A DNA stretch of 51,023 bases from Glutamicibacter uratoxydans (lineage in GTDB: Bacteria > Actinomycetota > Actinomycetes > Actinomycetales > Micrococcaceae): assembly GCF_006539925.1 (NCBI RefSeq), contig NZ_BJNY01000023.1, forward strand, positions 1 to 51,023, read 5' to 3'. Each line of letters opens with the position of its first letter. Position 1 is the stretch's first letter. This document shows, piece by piece, positions 15,645 through 23,716 of the stretch. The position numbers were made by a program, and so were the translations under genes. The notes beneath the pieces were generated by a model, which did not search any database, had not been told where the DNA came from, and saw only the letters and a program-made list of their open reading frames with translations.

Positions 15645-16994
15645 CTAGGACCGACTTCCGGCGAGCGCTGCCTCTACCGGCAGAGCTTGCAACGCCGGAA
15701 GCCCGAGATTCTCGCGCAGGGTGTCGTGCTCATACTCGGTGCGATAGCGGCCGCGGCGCTGCAGTTCCGGAATGACCAGCTCGATGAAGTCTTCCAGTGC
15801 GCCGGGCAGCGACGGCGGCATCAGATTGAAGCCGTCGGCGGCGCCCGAATCCAACCAGCTCTCGATCTGGTCGGCAATCATTTCCGGAGTGCCGATCATG
15901 GTGCAGTGCCCTCCGCCGGCGGCCAGCAGGCCGAGCAGTTCGCGCACCGTCGGGTGATGGATTTCAATCAGCCGCAGGATGGTTGCGTAGCGTCCTGCCG
16001 GTCCGGTGAACTCTTCTGCTGGAGGCAGCTGCGGCACCGGTGCATCCAGGTCCCAGTTCTTGACATCCTGCTGAACAAACAATGCCAGCTGGTCCAGGGA
16101 CTGTTCGATGGGCAGCAGATCATTTAGCGCCCGCTGTTTGGCTTTGGCTTCTTCCAGCGTTTTGCCCACAAAGGTGACCAGCCCCGGCATGATGGCGATC
16201 CCCTGTGGGTCGCGCCCCGCAGCCTCAACACGCCGGCGGACATCCTGCGCATAGTCTTGAGCCATCTGTTCATCAGCCGCCACTGCGTAGATCGCTTCTG
16301 CATGCTTCGCAGCCAGGTTGCGCCCCTGCTCTGAGGCGCCGGCTTGGAACAGGACCGGAGCTCCCTGGGGTCCGGAAGGTAGGTTCAGCGGGCCGCGGAC
16401 CTTGAAGTGCTCGCCCACGTGGTCGATGGTGCGCAGCTGGTCAGGGTCGGTGAACTGTCCAGACTTGTCCACCTTGACTGCCGCAGCCGGGTAGGTTTCC
16501 CACAGCGCCTTGAGCACGGTGATGAATTCTTCCGCCCTGCCATAGCGCTGCGCATGGCTTTCCAGTTGGTCCATGCTGTGGTTCTGCGCTTCGGCATCCC
16601 ACATGCTGGTGACAATATTTGCGCCGGCCCTGCCTCCGGAAATCCTGTCCAGGCTCGCCAGCAGGCGGGCCGCATGGAACGGGGTATAGAAGCTGGAGGA
16701 CACCGTACACACTAGGCCAAGGTGCGTGGTGTGCTGGCTCAATGCAGTTAGCAGGGTCAGCGGCTCAAAGAACCAGGTCGGCCCGGCGGCCGCAGCCTGC
16801 GGATTGACGGCTTGCCCGTCGGCGAAGAACACCGCGTCGAGCAGCCCGCGCTCGCACAGCTGGGCCAGCTCGATGTAGTAGTCCAGTTCAGACAAGCGTT
16901 CGGCGCCGGAGTCCTCGGCCCTCCAGGCTGCCTGGTGGTGGCCGGAACCGTAGAGGAACAGGTTGAAATGCGCCTGCTTCTTCGGCTGGCTCAT
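15645..16994 (-). CDS. NtaA/SnaA/DszA-family FMN-dependent monooxygenase, TPP-riboswitch operon
   Basis: A 449-residue luciferase-like (group C) flavin monooxygenase. Family marks: FFADGQA in strand 2 (about 56-62), SFYTPFHAARLLASLDRISGGRAG, ANIVTSMWDAEAQNHSMDQL and VLFQAGASEQGRNLAAKHAEA. Such enzymes oxidise organic substrates with O2 and FMNH2 from a separate reductase. The gene overlaps the SDR start-side gene by 4 bp (its ATG at 16994 lies in the SDR stop) and is transcribed from the same TPP-riboswitch leader. The substrate is not predictable from sequence; regulation implies a thiamine-related compound. The other two NtaA-family genes in the window are SAM-controlled instead. Confidence 0.85.
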   Translation of the reverse strand: MSQPKKQAHFNLFLYGSGHHQAAWRAEDSGAERLSELDYYIELAQLCERGLLDAVFFADGQAVNPQAAAAGPTWFFEPLTLLTALSQHTTHLGLVCTVSSSFYTPFHAARLLASLDRISGGRAGANIVTSMWDAEAQNHSMDQLESHAQRYGRAEEFITVLKALWETYPAAAVKVDKSGQFTDPDQLRTIDHVGEHFKVRGPLNLPSGPQGAPVLFQAGASEQGRNLAAKHAEAIYAVAADEQMAQDYAQDVRRRVEAAGRDPQGIAIMPGLVTFVGKTLEEAKAKQRALNDLLPIEQSLDQLALFVQQDVKNWDLDAPVPQLPPAEEFTGPAGRYATILRLIEIHHPTVRELLGLLAAGGGHCTMIGTPEMIADQIESWLDSGAADGFNLMPPSLPGALEDFIELVIPELQRRGRYRTEYEHDTLRENLGLPALQALPVEAALAGSRS

Positions 16995-17794
16995 CCCTTG
17001 ACCAGGCCGCCGTCGACGATCAGGTTCTGCCCGGTGACGCCGCGGGAGAGCGGGGAGGCGAAGAAGAGCACTGCGTCAGCCAGTTCGGCCGGAGTGGTCA
17101 CGCGGCGCAGCGGGGAGCCGGCGGCGATCAGGTCGAAGACCTCTTCCGGGGTAGCAGCCGAAGCATCGGTGGTGCGCAGCAGCCCTCCGGAGACCATGTT
17201 GACATTGATGCCGTCCTGGCCCAGGTCGTCGGCGAAAGTGCGGGTCACAGACAGCAGGGCCGCCTTGGTGGCAGTGTAGTCGTGGTACGGGACTACCGGG
17301 TTCTGGAAGAGGTTCGTTCCGATGTTCACGATGCGCCCGAAGCCTGTCTCGCGCATGCCTGGAAGCACCGCTTGGATAGCGGCCACCGGTGCCAGCACCG
17401 ACCCGGCGAACTGGGCGGAGAGCTCTTCGGCGGAGATCGAATCGGCCTTGGAACGTGCGTCGCCGTTGAAGGAGAAGTCCACCAGTGCGTTATTCACCAA
17501 GGTGGTGATCGGACGCTTGAAGTGGGAGCCGGCTTCTTCGGCCAGGGAAGCCAGTGCTCCGGCGTCGCGGACATCAGCCTGCACGGCAAGCGCCTGCTGC
17601 GGGTACTTTGCTGCGAGCTCATTCGCCGCAGTTTCGGAGGACTTGTAGTTGATGACTACCTTGGCACCGGCTTCGAGGAATGCGGTGCTGATGGCTGCGC
17701 CCAAACCGCGGGCTCCCCCGGTGACAAGCACGAGTTGGTCTTTGAGCGGCAGCGCGGCGGTTATTGGTGCGGTGGTTTCTGCCTGTGCAGTCAT
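16991..17794 (-). CDS. Short-chain dehydrogenase/reductase under TPP control
   Basis: A 267-residue classical SDR: cofactor loop TGGARGLG (25-32), NNA (101-103) and active-site Tyr173-x3-Lys177 (YTATK). The usual catalytic serine position appears to hold Thr160 (NIGTN), a tolerated change. It would be called FabG/3-oxoacyl-ACP reductase by similarity, but the TPP riboswitch directly upstream argues for a thiamine-linked redox step. From memory, a THI-element-controlled SDR named OarX was predicted in comparative studies of thiamine regulons; this may be a relative. The ATG at 17794 has AAGGAG 10 nt upstream. Co-transcribed with the flavin monooxygenase. Confidence 0.85.
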   Translation of the reverse strand: MTAQAETTAPITAALPLKDQLVLVTGGARGLGAAISTAFLEAGAKVVINYKSSETAANELAAKYPQQALAVQADVRDAGALASLAEEAGSHFKRPITTLVNNALVDFSFNGDARSKADSISAEELSAQFAGSVLAPVAAIQAVLPGMRETGFGRIVNIGTNLFQNPVVPYHDYTATKAALLSVTRTFADDLGQDGINVNMVSGGLLRTTDASAATPEEVFDLIAAGSPLRRVTTPAELADAVLFFASPLSRGVTGQNLIVDGGLVKG

Positions 17795-17868
17795 GGTGGT
17801 CGAACTCCTTGAGGATGTGTCAAGGCGAACGGGACCCCGGGAAAGATGCGGTGCATCGAGGTATCCAG

Positions 17869-17943
17869 GACATTCCCTTCGCCAGTACTAACTGGATCAG
17901 GTTCGACGGGTTTTATCTCAGCCGCAGTGCGGCACCCCGTGTC
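17869..17943 (-). promoter_or_regulatory. TPP (THI-box) riboswitch
   Basis: Read on the minus strand, the leader has all THI-box blocks in order: ACGGGGTGCC, then GGCTGAGA, ACCCGT, AACCTGATCCAGTTAGTACT, and GGCGAAGGGAAT. Outer GACA/TGTC segments (17940-17943 with 17869-17872) form P1. It lies 75 nt before the SDR start. A small hairpin GATGC-ACC-GCATC (17845-17857) followed by TTTCCC is the only expression-platform candidate I can see. Bound thiamine pyrophosphate should switch the SDR/monooxygenase operon off. Confidence 0.95.
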
Positions 17944-18012
17944 ACTTATCCCCATTAGTATCACAGCCGACTTGTGCGCACCCAGAAGGTGACTTCACAT
18001 TGGCTTAGCGAA

Positions 18013-18621
18013 CTACTGGATCAGCTGGTACTCGAAGGTTGCGTGCGTTCCCGGCTGTGGATTCTGTTCAACCACCAAGTTCTCGATGTGCTCAACGTCG
18101 AATTCGTAGTCGGAAGACTTCACCGTCGACGCACAGTGTTGCTGTGTTCGCAGCAGTTCTTGGCCGTCTGCGGAAACAACGAGTTCGACCTGCCCTTCAC
18201 CCTGGCACATGTAGCGCAGCAAATAAGGGCCCGTCAGATCTGCCGTGGGGATAGTTGTGATTTCAGAGCCAAGCGCACCGCCGCGTTCATAGGGAAAACC
18301 ACCGCTGCCCCATGCGGCCAGGCCGGAATAGCTGCTCTTGTCCCATTCACCCTGCCAGTAGCCGATCCCCTGCTCCGCGGGAGGGTGCCAAACTCCTGTC
18401 TGTAGATAGGCCAGCGGCTTCCCATCAAAAATCTTTGCAATTTCTTGGGACCGTGCTTTGGCTTCCGGAGACTGGGGCTCGACATTTTCCGGCCCGGAGA
18501 TCGGCCCGCCGCTGGTGCTCAGCGCCGATTCAACCTCCCCGAAGTCCAGCTCAGAGACCGGAGTGGTACAGGCGCTGAGCGCCAAGATGGAGAGGCAGAC
18601 TAGGGGCCGGAGCTTCTTCAT
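18013..18621 (-). CDS. Putative lipoprotein, paralogue of its upstream neighbour
   Basis: A 202-residue protein with a signal peptide and lipobox LSAC (Cys18) followed by TTPVSELD. The mature part shows no family I recognise; it is predicted surface-anchored with a beta-rich C-terminal half ending TFEYQLIQ. The neighbour upstream starts its mature part with the near-identical TTPVSKLK and also ends in a YEFRIY-type strand, so the two arose by tandem duplication. Its ATG overlaps that gene's stop by one base (TAATG), implying coupling. Confidence 0.75.
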   Translation of the reverse strand: MKKLRPLVCLSILALSACTTPVSELDFGEVESALSTSGGPISGPENVEPQSPEAKARSQEIAKIFDGKPLAYLQTGVWHPPAEQGIGYWQGEWDKSSYSGLAAWGSGGFPYERGGALGSEITTIPTADLTGPYLLRYMCQGEGQVELVVSADGQELLRTQQHCASTVKSSDYEFDVEHIENLVVEQNPQPGTHATFEYQLIQ

Positions 18622-19271
18622 TATTCACCTTCCGTCGAGCTGTAAATCCTAAATTCATATGAACCCAAGGTCTTGGAATCAGCCGACACGAAAGTCGAGA
18701 GGCTATAGCCTCCACGAGGAATCGAGAATTCTCCATGCCGCACCGAAACAGGGTCGCTGCAGGATATTGGCAGCGCCAAACTGGACTGCGTTGCAAACTC
18801 AGCAGGATCATCGCTCAAATGCACTTCAAGAGTTGCTTTGCCAACACCCTCGCAGGCAAAGTACGCCTCGTAGTTTCCCGGTTGGGCTAATCCATCGCTC
18901 ACTGCCATGGACTGGTCGATTCCTTGCACTTGGTCCAAGTCGTCGACGCCATAGGAGTAGCGGAAGAAACCATCCATAGACATCACCAAGTTGTCGTTAT
19001 CCGTCAGCGGACCTGCAACGTCGTCAAGCAGTGTGCTGGCACGGTAAGTTTCACCGAAAAGCCCAGAAAATATCGGGATTCCGTCTTGGAAAGTTGAAAA
19101 TTCTCCGTTTAGTTCACGCTGCTCGGCTTCCCACGCAGAAGCGTTCCCGCCCAGTTCCTCTAGCTGTTGATCGGTTTTAAGCTTGGATACCGGGGTGGTG
19201 CACGATGTCAGTGCAATAAGGCCTACGGCCAATAGAGGAAGAAGCTTCTTCACGGAATCTGTCCGTTTCAT
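18621..19271 (-). CDS. Putative lipoprotein, first of a tandem pair
   Basis: A 216-residue predicted lipoprotein: lipobox LTSC (Cys24), then TTPVSKLKTDQ. The rest is a soluble extracytoplasmic domain of unknown function, with a central segment about handling a small set of Cys residues (YFACEGVG and ISCSDPV) that matches RYMCQGEG and TQQHCAS in the paralogue, suggesting a conserved disulfide. First gene of a two-gene unit; 240 bp separate it from the divergent nuclease gene. Confidence 0.75.
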   Translation of the reverse strand: MKRTDSVKKLLPLLAVGLIALTSCTTPVSKLKTDQQLEELGGNASAWEAEQRELNGEFSTFQDGIPIFSGLFGETYRASTLLDDVAGPLTDNDNLVMSMDGFFRYSYGVDDLDQVQGIDQSMAVSDGLAQPGNYEAYFACEGVGKATLEVHLSDDPAEFATQSSLALPISCSDPVSVRHGEFSIPRGGYSLSTFVSADSKTLGSYEFRIYSSTEGE

Positions 19272-19511
19272 TTGTCAGACCTGCAGTACTCTGACCTTAT
19301 TTTGCACACTGAAAATAAACAACCCTTGTCATCGCCCATTTTAGCGACAAATCGATAACGATTTCGGACCCTCCCAATGCTTTTGGCGAGAACATCACAG
19401 GCCCACGTCGGCTCGGCACACTGAATCCGTCGGTTCCAGATCCTAGAGTCGAAGAAGCAGGTTGATCGTTAACCTGCCGTTCATGCGCGACCCAAGGAGA
19501 ATTACGACCGC

Positions 19512-20213
19512 ATGCGTCTATTGCGCCGCACACTTTCAATCGCACTCATTGCCTCCACCCTCGGCCTCACCGCCTGTTCGGCATCCTCGCCACTCGATCT
19601 TTCAGGGGCCGGCAAAGCACAGGCTGCCACCAAGTCGGCAGACCAGAAAGCTTCCTACGCTCAAGCTCTAGACCAGTTGGACGATATCCAAATCAAGGGC
19701 CGCGCTCCCAAGACGGGCTACAGCCGGGAACAGTTCAGCAACGGCTGGAAAGACACCGATAACAATGGCTGCGACGCGCGCAATGACATCCTTGCCCGAG
19801 ACTTGGAAGATGTGAAGTTCAAGCCTGCCCGGGTCGAGTGCGTCGTCATTTCGGGAACTTTCAACGACCCGTACACCGGCAAGACCATCCAGTTCCAGCG
19901 TGGACAAGGCACCAGCACCGCGGTGCAAATCGACCATGTCGTCGCGCTATCCGACGCTTGGCAGAAGGGCGCCCAGAAGTGGAGTTCCCAAAAGCGTTTG
20001 GAGTTTGCGAACGATCCGCTGAATCTTCTGGCATCGGATGGTCCGACGAATGCGTCGAAGTCGGACAAGGACGCAGCCACCTGGCTGCCCCCGAACAAGG
20101 ATTTCCGCTGCGACTACGTGGCTCGCCAGACTCAGGTGAAGGCGAAGTACAAAGCATGGATGACTCAGGCCGAGCATGACGCGATTGCTAAGACGCTGAG
20201 GTCCTGCATCTAA
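19512..20213 (+). CDS. Secreted HNH (GmrSD/DUF1524-type) nuclease lipoprotein
   Basis: A 233-residue protein with lipobox LTAC (Cys22) and a C-terminal HNH nuclease domain of the DUF1524/GmrSD group. Visible: QIDHVVALSDAW (139-150, Asp141-His142), NDPLNLLASDGPTN (167-180) and WLPPNKDFRC (191-200). Such exported nucleases are common in actinobacteria and probably degrade extracellular DNA for nutrients. The start is 12 nt after AAGGAG. Stands alone. Confidence 0.9.
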   Translation: MRLLRRTLSIALIASTLGLTACSASSPLDLSGAGKAQAATKSADQKASYAQALDQLDDIQIKGRAPKTGYSREQFSNGWKDTDNNGCDARNDILARDLEDVKFKPARVECVVISGTFNDPYTGKTIQFQRGQGTSTAVQIDHVVALSDAWQKGAQKWSSQKRLEFANDPLNLLASDGPTNASKSDKDAATWLPPNKDFRCDYVARQTQVKAKYKAWMTQAEHDAIAKTLRSCI

Positions 20214-20381
20214 GCCGGACCCGTTCCCCACTCAGTCCTAGGGTGGAGTCGCTCCCAGCAAATTACCACCTAAGAATCATGTCCAACGAACGTAATCTGT
20301 GACACCATTGATGTTACTCCAGCCGATAGCGATTATGTTTCGCGGTGTTTTGGCGTAAATCAACGGTGATAGGGATTCACA

Positions 20382-20591
20382 ATGAAGATGCGTTTGCTAG
20401 GCGTAGTGATGCTGTTGCTCAGCGTCGGCGTCTTCGTGTTCGCTTTGGACAATACCCAGCGTTCCCTGGCAACCACCTGCTGGGTCACCTCAACCCTATT
20501 ATTCATCGCGGCGGCAATGCTGTTGCTCAGCGGAATCGTCGGTTCTTCCTCCGCCACCGTTTCAGATTCCCAGCAAAAGCGCCGCCGATAG
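20382..20591 (+). CDS. Small two-span membrane protein
   Basis: A 69-residue protein with two predicted helices (about 4-22 and 32-52) and a basic tail ending KRRR. ATG preceded by an AGGGA-type site, and followed 24 nt later by a good terminator, which supports a real short gene. No family recognised. Confidence 0.6.
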   Translation: MKMRLLGVVMLLLSVGVFVFALDNTQRSLATTCWVTSTLLFIAAAMLLLSGIVGSSSATVSDSQQKRRR

Positions 20592-20615
20592 CAAACACCT
20601 CGAACAGTTCTAGAT

Positions 20616-20648
20616 CCGGTGCCCCGTCACGAATCAACGGGGCACCGG
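20616..20648 (+). terminator. Intrinsic terminator of the small membrane protein gene
   Basis: CCGGTGCCCCGT pairs perfectly with ACGGGGCACCGG around a 9-nt loop; GCGTTT follows. Confidence 0.75.
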
Positions 20649-20795
20649 GCGTTTAAGTATTTTCCTTCGCCGCTAAGACAGCGCTCGTGAAGCCCGACTG
20701 CCAATAGTCAAATCTCCACGAGTTCAATTACCCGCTGCGTAAAGAAGCGGGCCTCAGCGAAACCCCTCACGCCAAGACCCACTTCAAATCTGCAG

Positions 20796-21293
20796 TTAGA
20801 CTCGCTCAAACACACAATTCTGAGCATTCACAGCTCGCAAAGTAGGTCCGGAGCGTTCCGGAAGCCGATACCGCCCCTGCGCAAATTGCGATTTCTCCAT
20901 TGCTTCGCAGGACGGAACGGCGAACGCTACAGCCGTGTGATCCCACTGAGCCACTCGAAATTCCTGGCTCCCTTCAGCCATAACCTCTTTGAAGAAGTCT
21001 CCAGAAGTCTTGCGAGCGGGTGATGCTTCCACAACAGTCAGCACTTTCTGGGGCGTCGTTAGATAAAGCATGTGCAGCCGATCTGTCTTCGGATCAACCA
21101 TGGCGAGAAAAACTGGCCGCCAGTGGACTGAAACCATTGCCATCGCATTGGTCAGCTCTTCCTCGGCATTGGTCATCACAACCGGCATCCCCTTGCGCCA
21201 GCCATACGCACTCAGATGCCTCTTCCCCTCGCGCGTGGCGAGAAATTCGGCAACTCGGACTGCTGTTTGAGTTCTTGCGATTCTGCTTGGCAT
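20796..21293 (-). CDS. Hypothetical protein, second gene of a MarR-linked pair
   Basis: A 165-residue soluble protein with no recognised domain. It begins with a possible helical region (RIARTQTAVRVAEFLATREGK) and later has strands such as PVFLAMVDPKTDRLHMLYL. ATG at 21293 has AAGGGA about 10 nt upstream. It follows the next gene after 51 bp in the same direction and is probably co-transcribed with it from the promoter facing the MarR gene. Composition fits a coding sequence; function unknown. Confidence 0.65.
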   Translation of the reverse strand: MPSRIARTQTAVRVAEFLATREGKRHLSAYGWRKGMPVVMTNAEEELTNAMAMVSVHWRPVFLAMVDPKTDRLHMLYLTTPQKVLTVVEASPARKTSGDFFKEVMAEGSQEFRVAQWDHTAVAFAVPSCEAMEKSQFAQGRYRLPERSGPTLRAVNAQNCVFERV

Positions 21294-21344
21294 TTGAGGT
21301 ACTTCCCTTCATGCTCCGTTTATCAAAAGAAACTGCTAATACTT

Positions 21345-21767
21345 TTAGGCCATTTCCAATTTCGCAACGTGAGGTATCTGCAGTGGATGATCCAGCCAAG
21401 CGGTCGATATCGCTGCTTCCTCGACATGCTCTGGCTCGGAGAGCAGATCTTCGTGTCCAGCAACAGCGAACTGCAGGTTCCTGACCTCAAATTGAACCCC
21501 CAAACGACGCTCCATTTCAGGGATGACCTGATCACTAGCGAGGTTTACCAGCTCCGCCAGTGAACCTTCAGACCTGGCCGTGCAAGACAGATTTACAACA
21601 AGTTGCTTTGGCTCGCCCGTGATAGTGCAAATTGCGGAGTGGCATGATTGGTTATCTTGGCACTGGCCAGCGCCCCAAGCGGCGATCGTCGACATTTTGA
21701 GGGCCCAAGCCTTTTTGCTCGGCTTTTCGGGTGATGCTACGGGTACTGCAAACTGCTGCTTTTTCAT
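21345..21767 (-). CDS. Hypothetical protein divergent from a MarR regulator
   Basis: A 140-residue protein without a recognised family; four cysteines cluster in QCQDNQSCHSAICT and LSCTA (about residues 36-62), which could bind a metal or form disulfides. ATG at 21767 directly follows GGAGAG. Its promoter region holds the perfect palindrome at 21819-21835, shared with the divergent MarR gene, so it is likely the regulator's direct target. Confidence 0.65.
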   Translation of the reverse strand: MKKQQFAVPVASPEKPSKKAWALKMSTIAAWGAGQCQDNQSCHSAICTITGEPKQLVVNLSCTARSEGSLAELVNLASDQVIPEMERRLGVQFEVRNLQFAVAGHEDLLSEPEHVEEAAISTAWLDHPLQIPHVAKLEMA

Positions 21768-21818
21768 CTTTCTCTCCGGTGCGTTGTTTGCTTTTGTAGT
21801 ATGATTCAATCTGTAGCT

Positions 21819-21835
21819 TAGCTAACTGTTAGCTA
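21819..21835. promoter_or_regulatory. Perfect 8-1-8 palindrome, likely MarR operator
   Basis: TAGCTAAC-T-GTTAGCTA lies midway between the divergent starts at 21767 and 21942. Length and symmetry suit a MarR dimer. Related half-sites (GTTAGCC, TTTAGCC) flank the -10 element at 22774, suggesting one small regulon. Confidence 0.65.
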
Positions 21836-21941
21836 GACTACACATATTATTCGAATACACGCAAGCCGAAAATCATGTCACCGCACAGCAAGGCGACATC
21901 ACATCTGGGAGTTGCCCATAATCGACAGGAGGGAAATAAAG

Positions 21942-22487
21942 ATGACGACCTACGAAGCGAGCGGCTATTGGTACGCTAGGGAAGAATCCGCCCCCGGTTC
22001 GATCGAGCTCCTCAATCTCCTGCGGGAATACCGTGATGCTGAGCGAAAAATGCGACTACAAACCCGCGACTCGATGGGCATGGGCGAGAATGACATGGAA
22101 GCCCTTCGCTACCTTTTGCGGGCGCATGCCCAAGGTGAGATTCCGCGTCAGCGCGAATTGGCAAAAGAGCTAGGCATTTCAGATGCTTCGACATCAGGCC
22201 TGATCGATCGCCTATGCCGCCAAGGCTACGCCGAACGCGTCATCCACCCCGACGACCGGCGTTCTGCTGGCATCATCCCCACCGACTTCAGCAACCAAGA
22301 GATACGCGAAAGCCTCGAAGAAATGCACCACCGAATGCATGACGCCATAAGCCAGCTCTCCCCCGCGGATCGCGCTGGCGCCGCAAGATTCCTCCGGCTC
22401 TTGATCGACAGCCTCAACGCGACTGTCCAAGCCAGAACACGATGCAGCTCAAGGAAGTCGGACACTTCTAGATCAACGAAGCGGTGA
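21942..22487 (+). CDS. MarR-family transcriptional regulator
   Basis: A 181-residue regulator with a MarR winged helix: RQRELAKELGISDASTSGLI (recognition region, about 68-87) and the wing VIHPDDRRSAGI (about 98-109). ATG at 21942 follows a strong AGGAGGG site. The last about 20 residues are basic and low-complexity. It sits divergent to two hypothetical genes with a perfect palindrome between them, so auto-regulation is likely. Ligand unknown. Confidence 0.85.
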   Translation: MTTYEASGYWYAREESAPGSIELLNLLREYRDAERKMRLQTRDSMGMGENDMEALRYLLRAHAQGEIPRQRELAKELGISDASTSGLIDRLCRQGYAERVIHPDDRRSAGIIPTDFSNQEIRESLEEMHHRMHDAISQLSPADRAGAARFLRLLIDSLNATVQARTRCSSRKSDTSRSTKR

Positions 22488-22512
22488 ATTGGGCATGCTC
22501 GCCAAATAGGCG

Positions 22513-22743
22513 CTAGCGCGCGTCCGAATCTTCGTCCGACACTTCCACAGCATTTTCGCGCACAATTTCTCGCAGTTCCTCAACTTCCGCGACCCGGCCA
22601 TGCCAATACTCCGGTTCCAGCCCAAAACCCAAGATAGACTCCTCCTCCAGCTTCTTAAGGCCGTGTCGATGATCCTCAAGAGCCATATCCAGGTCCTGGT
22701 ACTGGCTGTGGCTTAGGTCAAGGTTTAGCCGCTTTCTCGGCAT
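22513..22743 (-). CDS. Small hypothetical acidic protein
   Basis: A 76-residue, highly charged, predicted helical protein (MPRKRLNLDLSHSQYQDL... ending DEDSDAR). The start has an exceptionally strong AGGAGGTG ribosome site 5 nt upstream and a TATAAT -10 further up, so expression is credible. No family recognised. MarR-like half-sites flank its promoter. Confidence 0.65.
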   Translation of the reverse strand: MPRKRLNLDLSHSQYQDLDMALEDHRHGLKKLEEESILGFGLEPEYWHGRVAEVEELREIVRENAVEVSDEDSDAR

Positions 22744-22764
22744 CGAATCACCTCCTATCTAGAC

Positions 22765-22788
22765 TGGCTAAATATTATACAGGCTAAC
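22765..22788 (-). promoter_or_regulatory. Promoter -10 with two TTAGCC half-sites
   Basis: On the minus strand GTTAGCC, TATAAT (perfect -10, at 22779-22774) and TTTAGCC follow each other, 30 nt before the small protein's start. The half-sites resemble those of the palindrome at 21819. A clear -35 is not seen. Confidence 0.5.
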
Positions 22789-23404
22789 AACTTTGCTTCC
22801 GGGCGCGTCAGCCCACTGTGAATTACCCTCAAATTCGAAGTTTCAATTCAACCGGATCAGGATGGATGCAGCCGATGAGCTCGGCAGGTCTACCGGGAAC
22901 GTCGCTTCACGTTCAAACAGTTGATCCCAAGGCACCAATTAGCGCGCCTCCGAGCGAAATCACCACGAGGATTACGGCACCAGAGCGCCGCTCCAAATTG
23001 CACTGGCATTCGCAACTTCTATTGAAACTAGCGCAGAGCGGCAAGAAGTCACTGCATCTCTAGGTTTTAGGGGTTTGGCTGACACAGGGAGCAAGAACCC
23101 TGGCTTCAACGCCTGCACGCCGCACGAAACCCATTGCCCTAAGTCAGGGAAGTGCTGAAAGCGCCTTCACCATGAGCCCGCCAAGGAGTCCTTGTCCACT
23201 CATAGAAGCCTATGCGCTGCTGCAACATCTTCACGCGCTGTCCGGTTGACTGATCGAACTTTTTCCAGCCAGCAAATTTTCTGAATGTTGACTGAACACC
23301 TCAACGATACTTGCTGATCACTTGCCAGCCTCTTGGCAAGTGCAGATCTGGCAGGTGATCAGCACCGCCTCCCGCACCCCGAACCCCTAGTTGGCGGTTT
23401 AAAT
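22789..23404. other. Intergenic region without a supported gene
   Basis: About 615 bp between the small-protein promoter and the terminator of the YeaQ-type gene. Short frames exist on both strands but none has a ribosome site plus recognisable product. One minus-strand frame (22913-23044) encodes a hydrophobic C-terminus and might be a decayed membrane gene. Confidence 0.35.
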
Positions 23405-23441
23405 GGAGGAGCCCACTGCATCATCTGCAGCAGGCTTCTCC
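23405..23441 (-). terminator. Hairpin terminator after the YeaQ-type gene
   Basis: GGAGAAGCC...TGCAG pairs with CTGCA...GGCTCCTCC (two internal mismatch spots) around a short loop, 15 nt past the stop on the minus strand, then ATTTAAAC. Confidence 0.6.
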
Positions 23442-23455
23442 TGTTTGCTCGGGAG

Positions 23456-23716
23456 CTATGCGCGTCGTCGAGTCAGTGCGCCCCAGACTACAAGCACAAT
23501 TAGGGAACCGCCGATCGCGAGCAACCAAGTTGACAGCGACCAGAACTCATTCACTCCTACATCGAAGAGTGCAGTGCCAATCCATCCGCCAACAATGGCG
23601 CCAACAACGCCAAGAAGCAGGGTGGTTAGCCATCCGCCGCCAGCATCACCAGGGCGAATCGCCTTAGCGATGGCGCCGGCCACGAGACCCAAAATAATCC
23701 AGCCTAGAAAACCCAT
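23456..23716 (-). CDS. GlsB/YeaQ/YmgE-family stress membrane protein
   Basis: An 86-residue transglycosylase-associated-type membrane protein: MGFLGWIILGLVAGAIAKAI at the start, GGGWLTTLLLGVVGAIVGGW (about 26-45) in the middle and a third helix (about 62-80). Three helices and length are typical. Start taken at the ATG at 23716, which has AGGTGG 5 nt upstream, rather than the GTG three codons earlier. Members are often stress-induced; precise role unknown. Confidence 0.9.
   Translation of the reverse strand: MGFLGWIILGLVAGAIAKAIRPGDAGGGWLTTLLLGVVGAIVGGWIGTALFDVGVNEFWSLSTWLLAIGGSLIVLVVWGALTRRRA

Noticed and set aside
22913-23044. Minus-strand 43-codon frame with hydrophobic end
   Set aside because: Only a TTG start without ribosome site, and Cys-rich unlikely N-terminus; possibly a gene remnant but not supportable.
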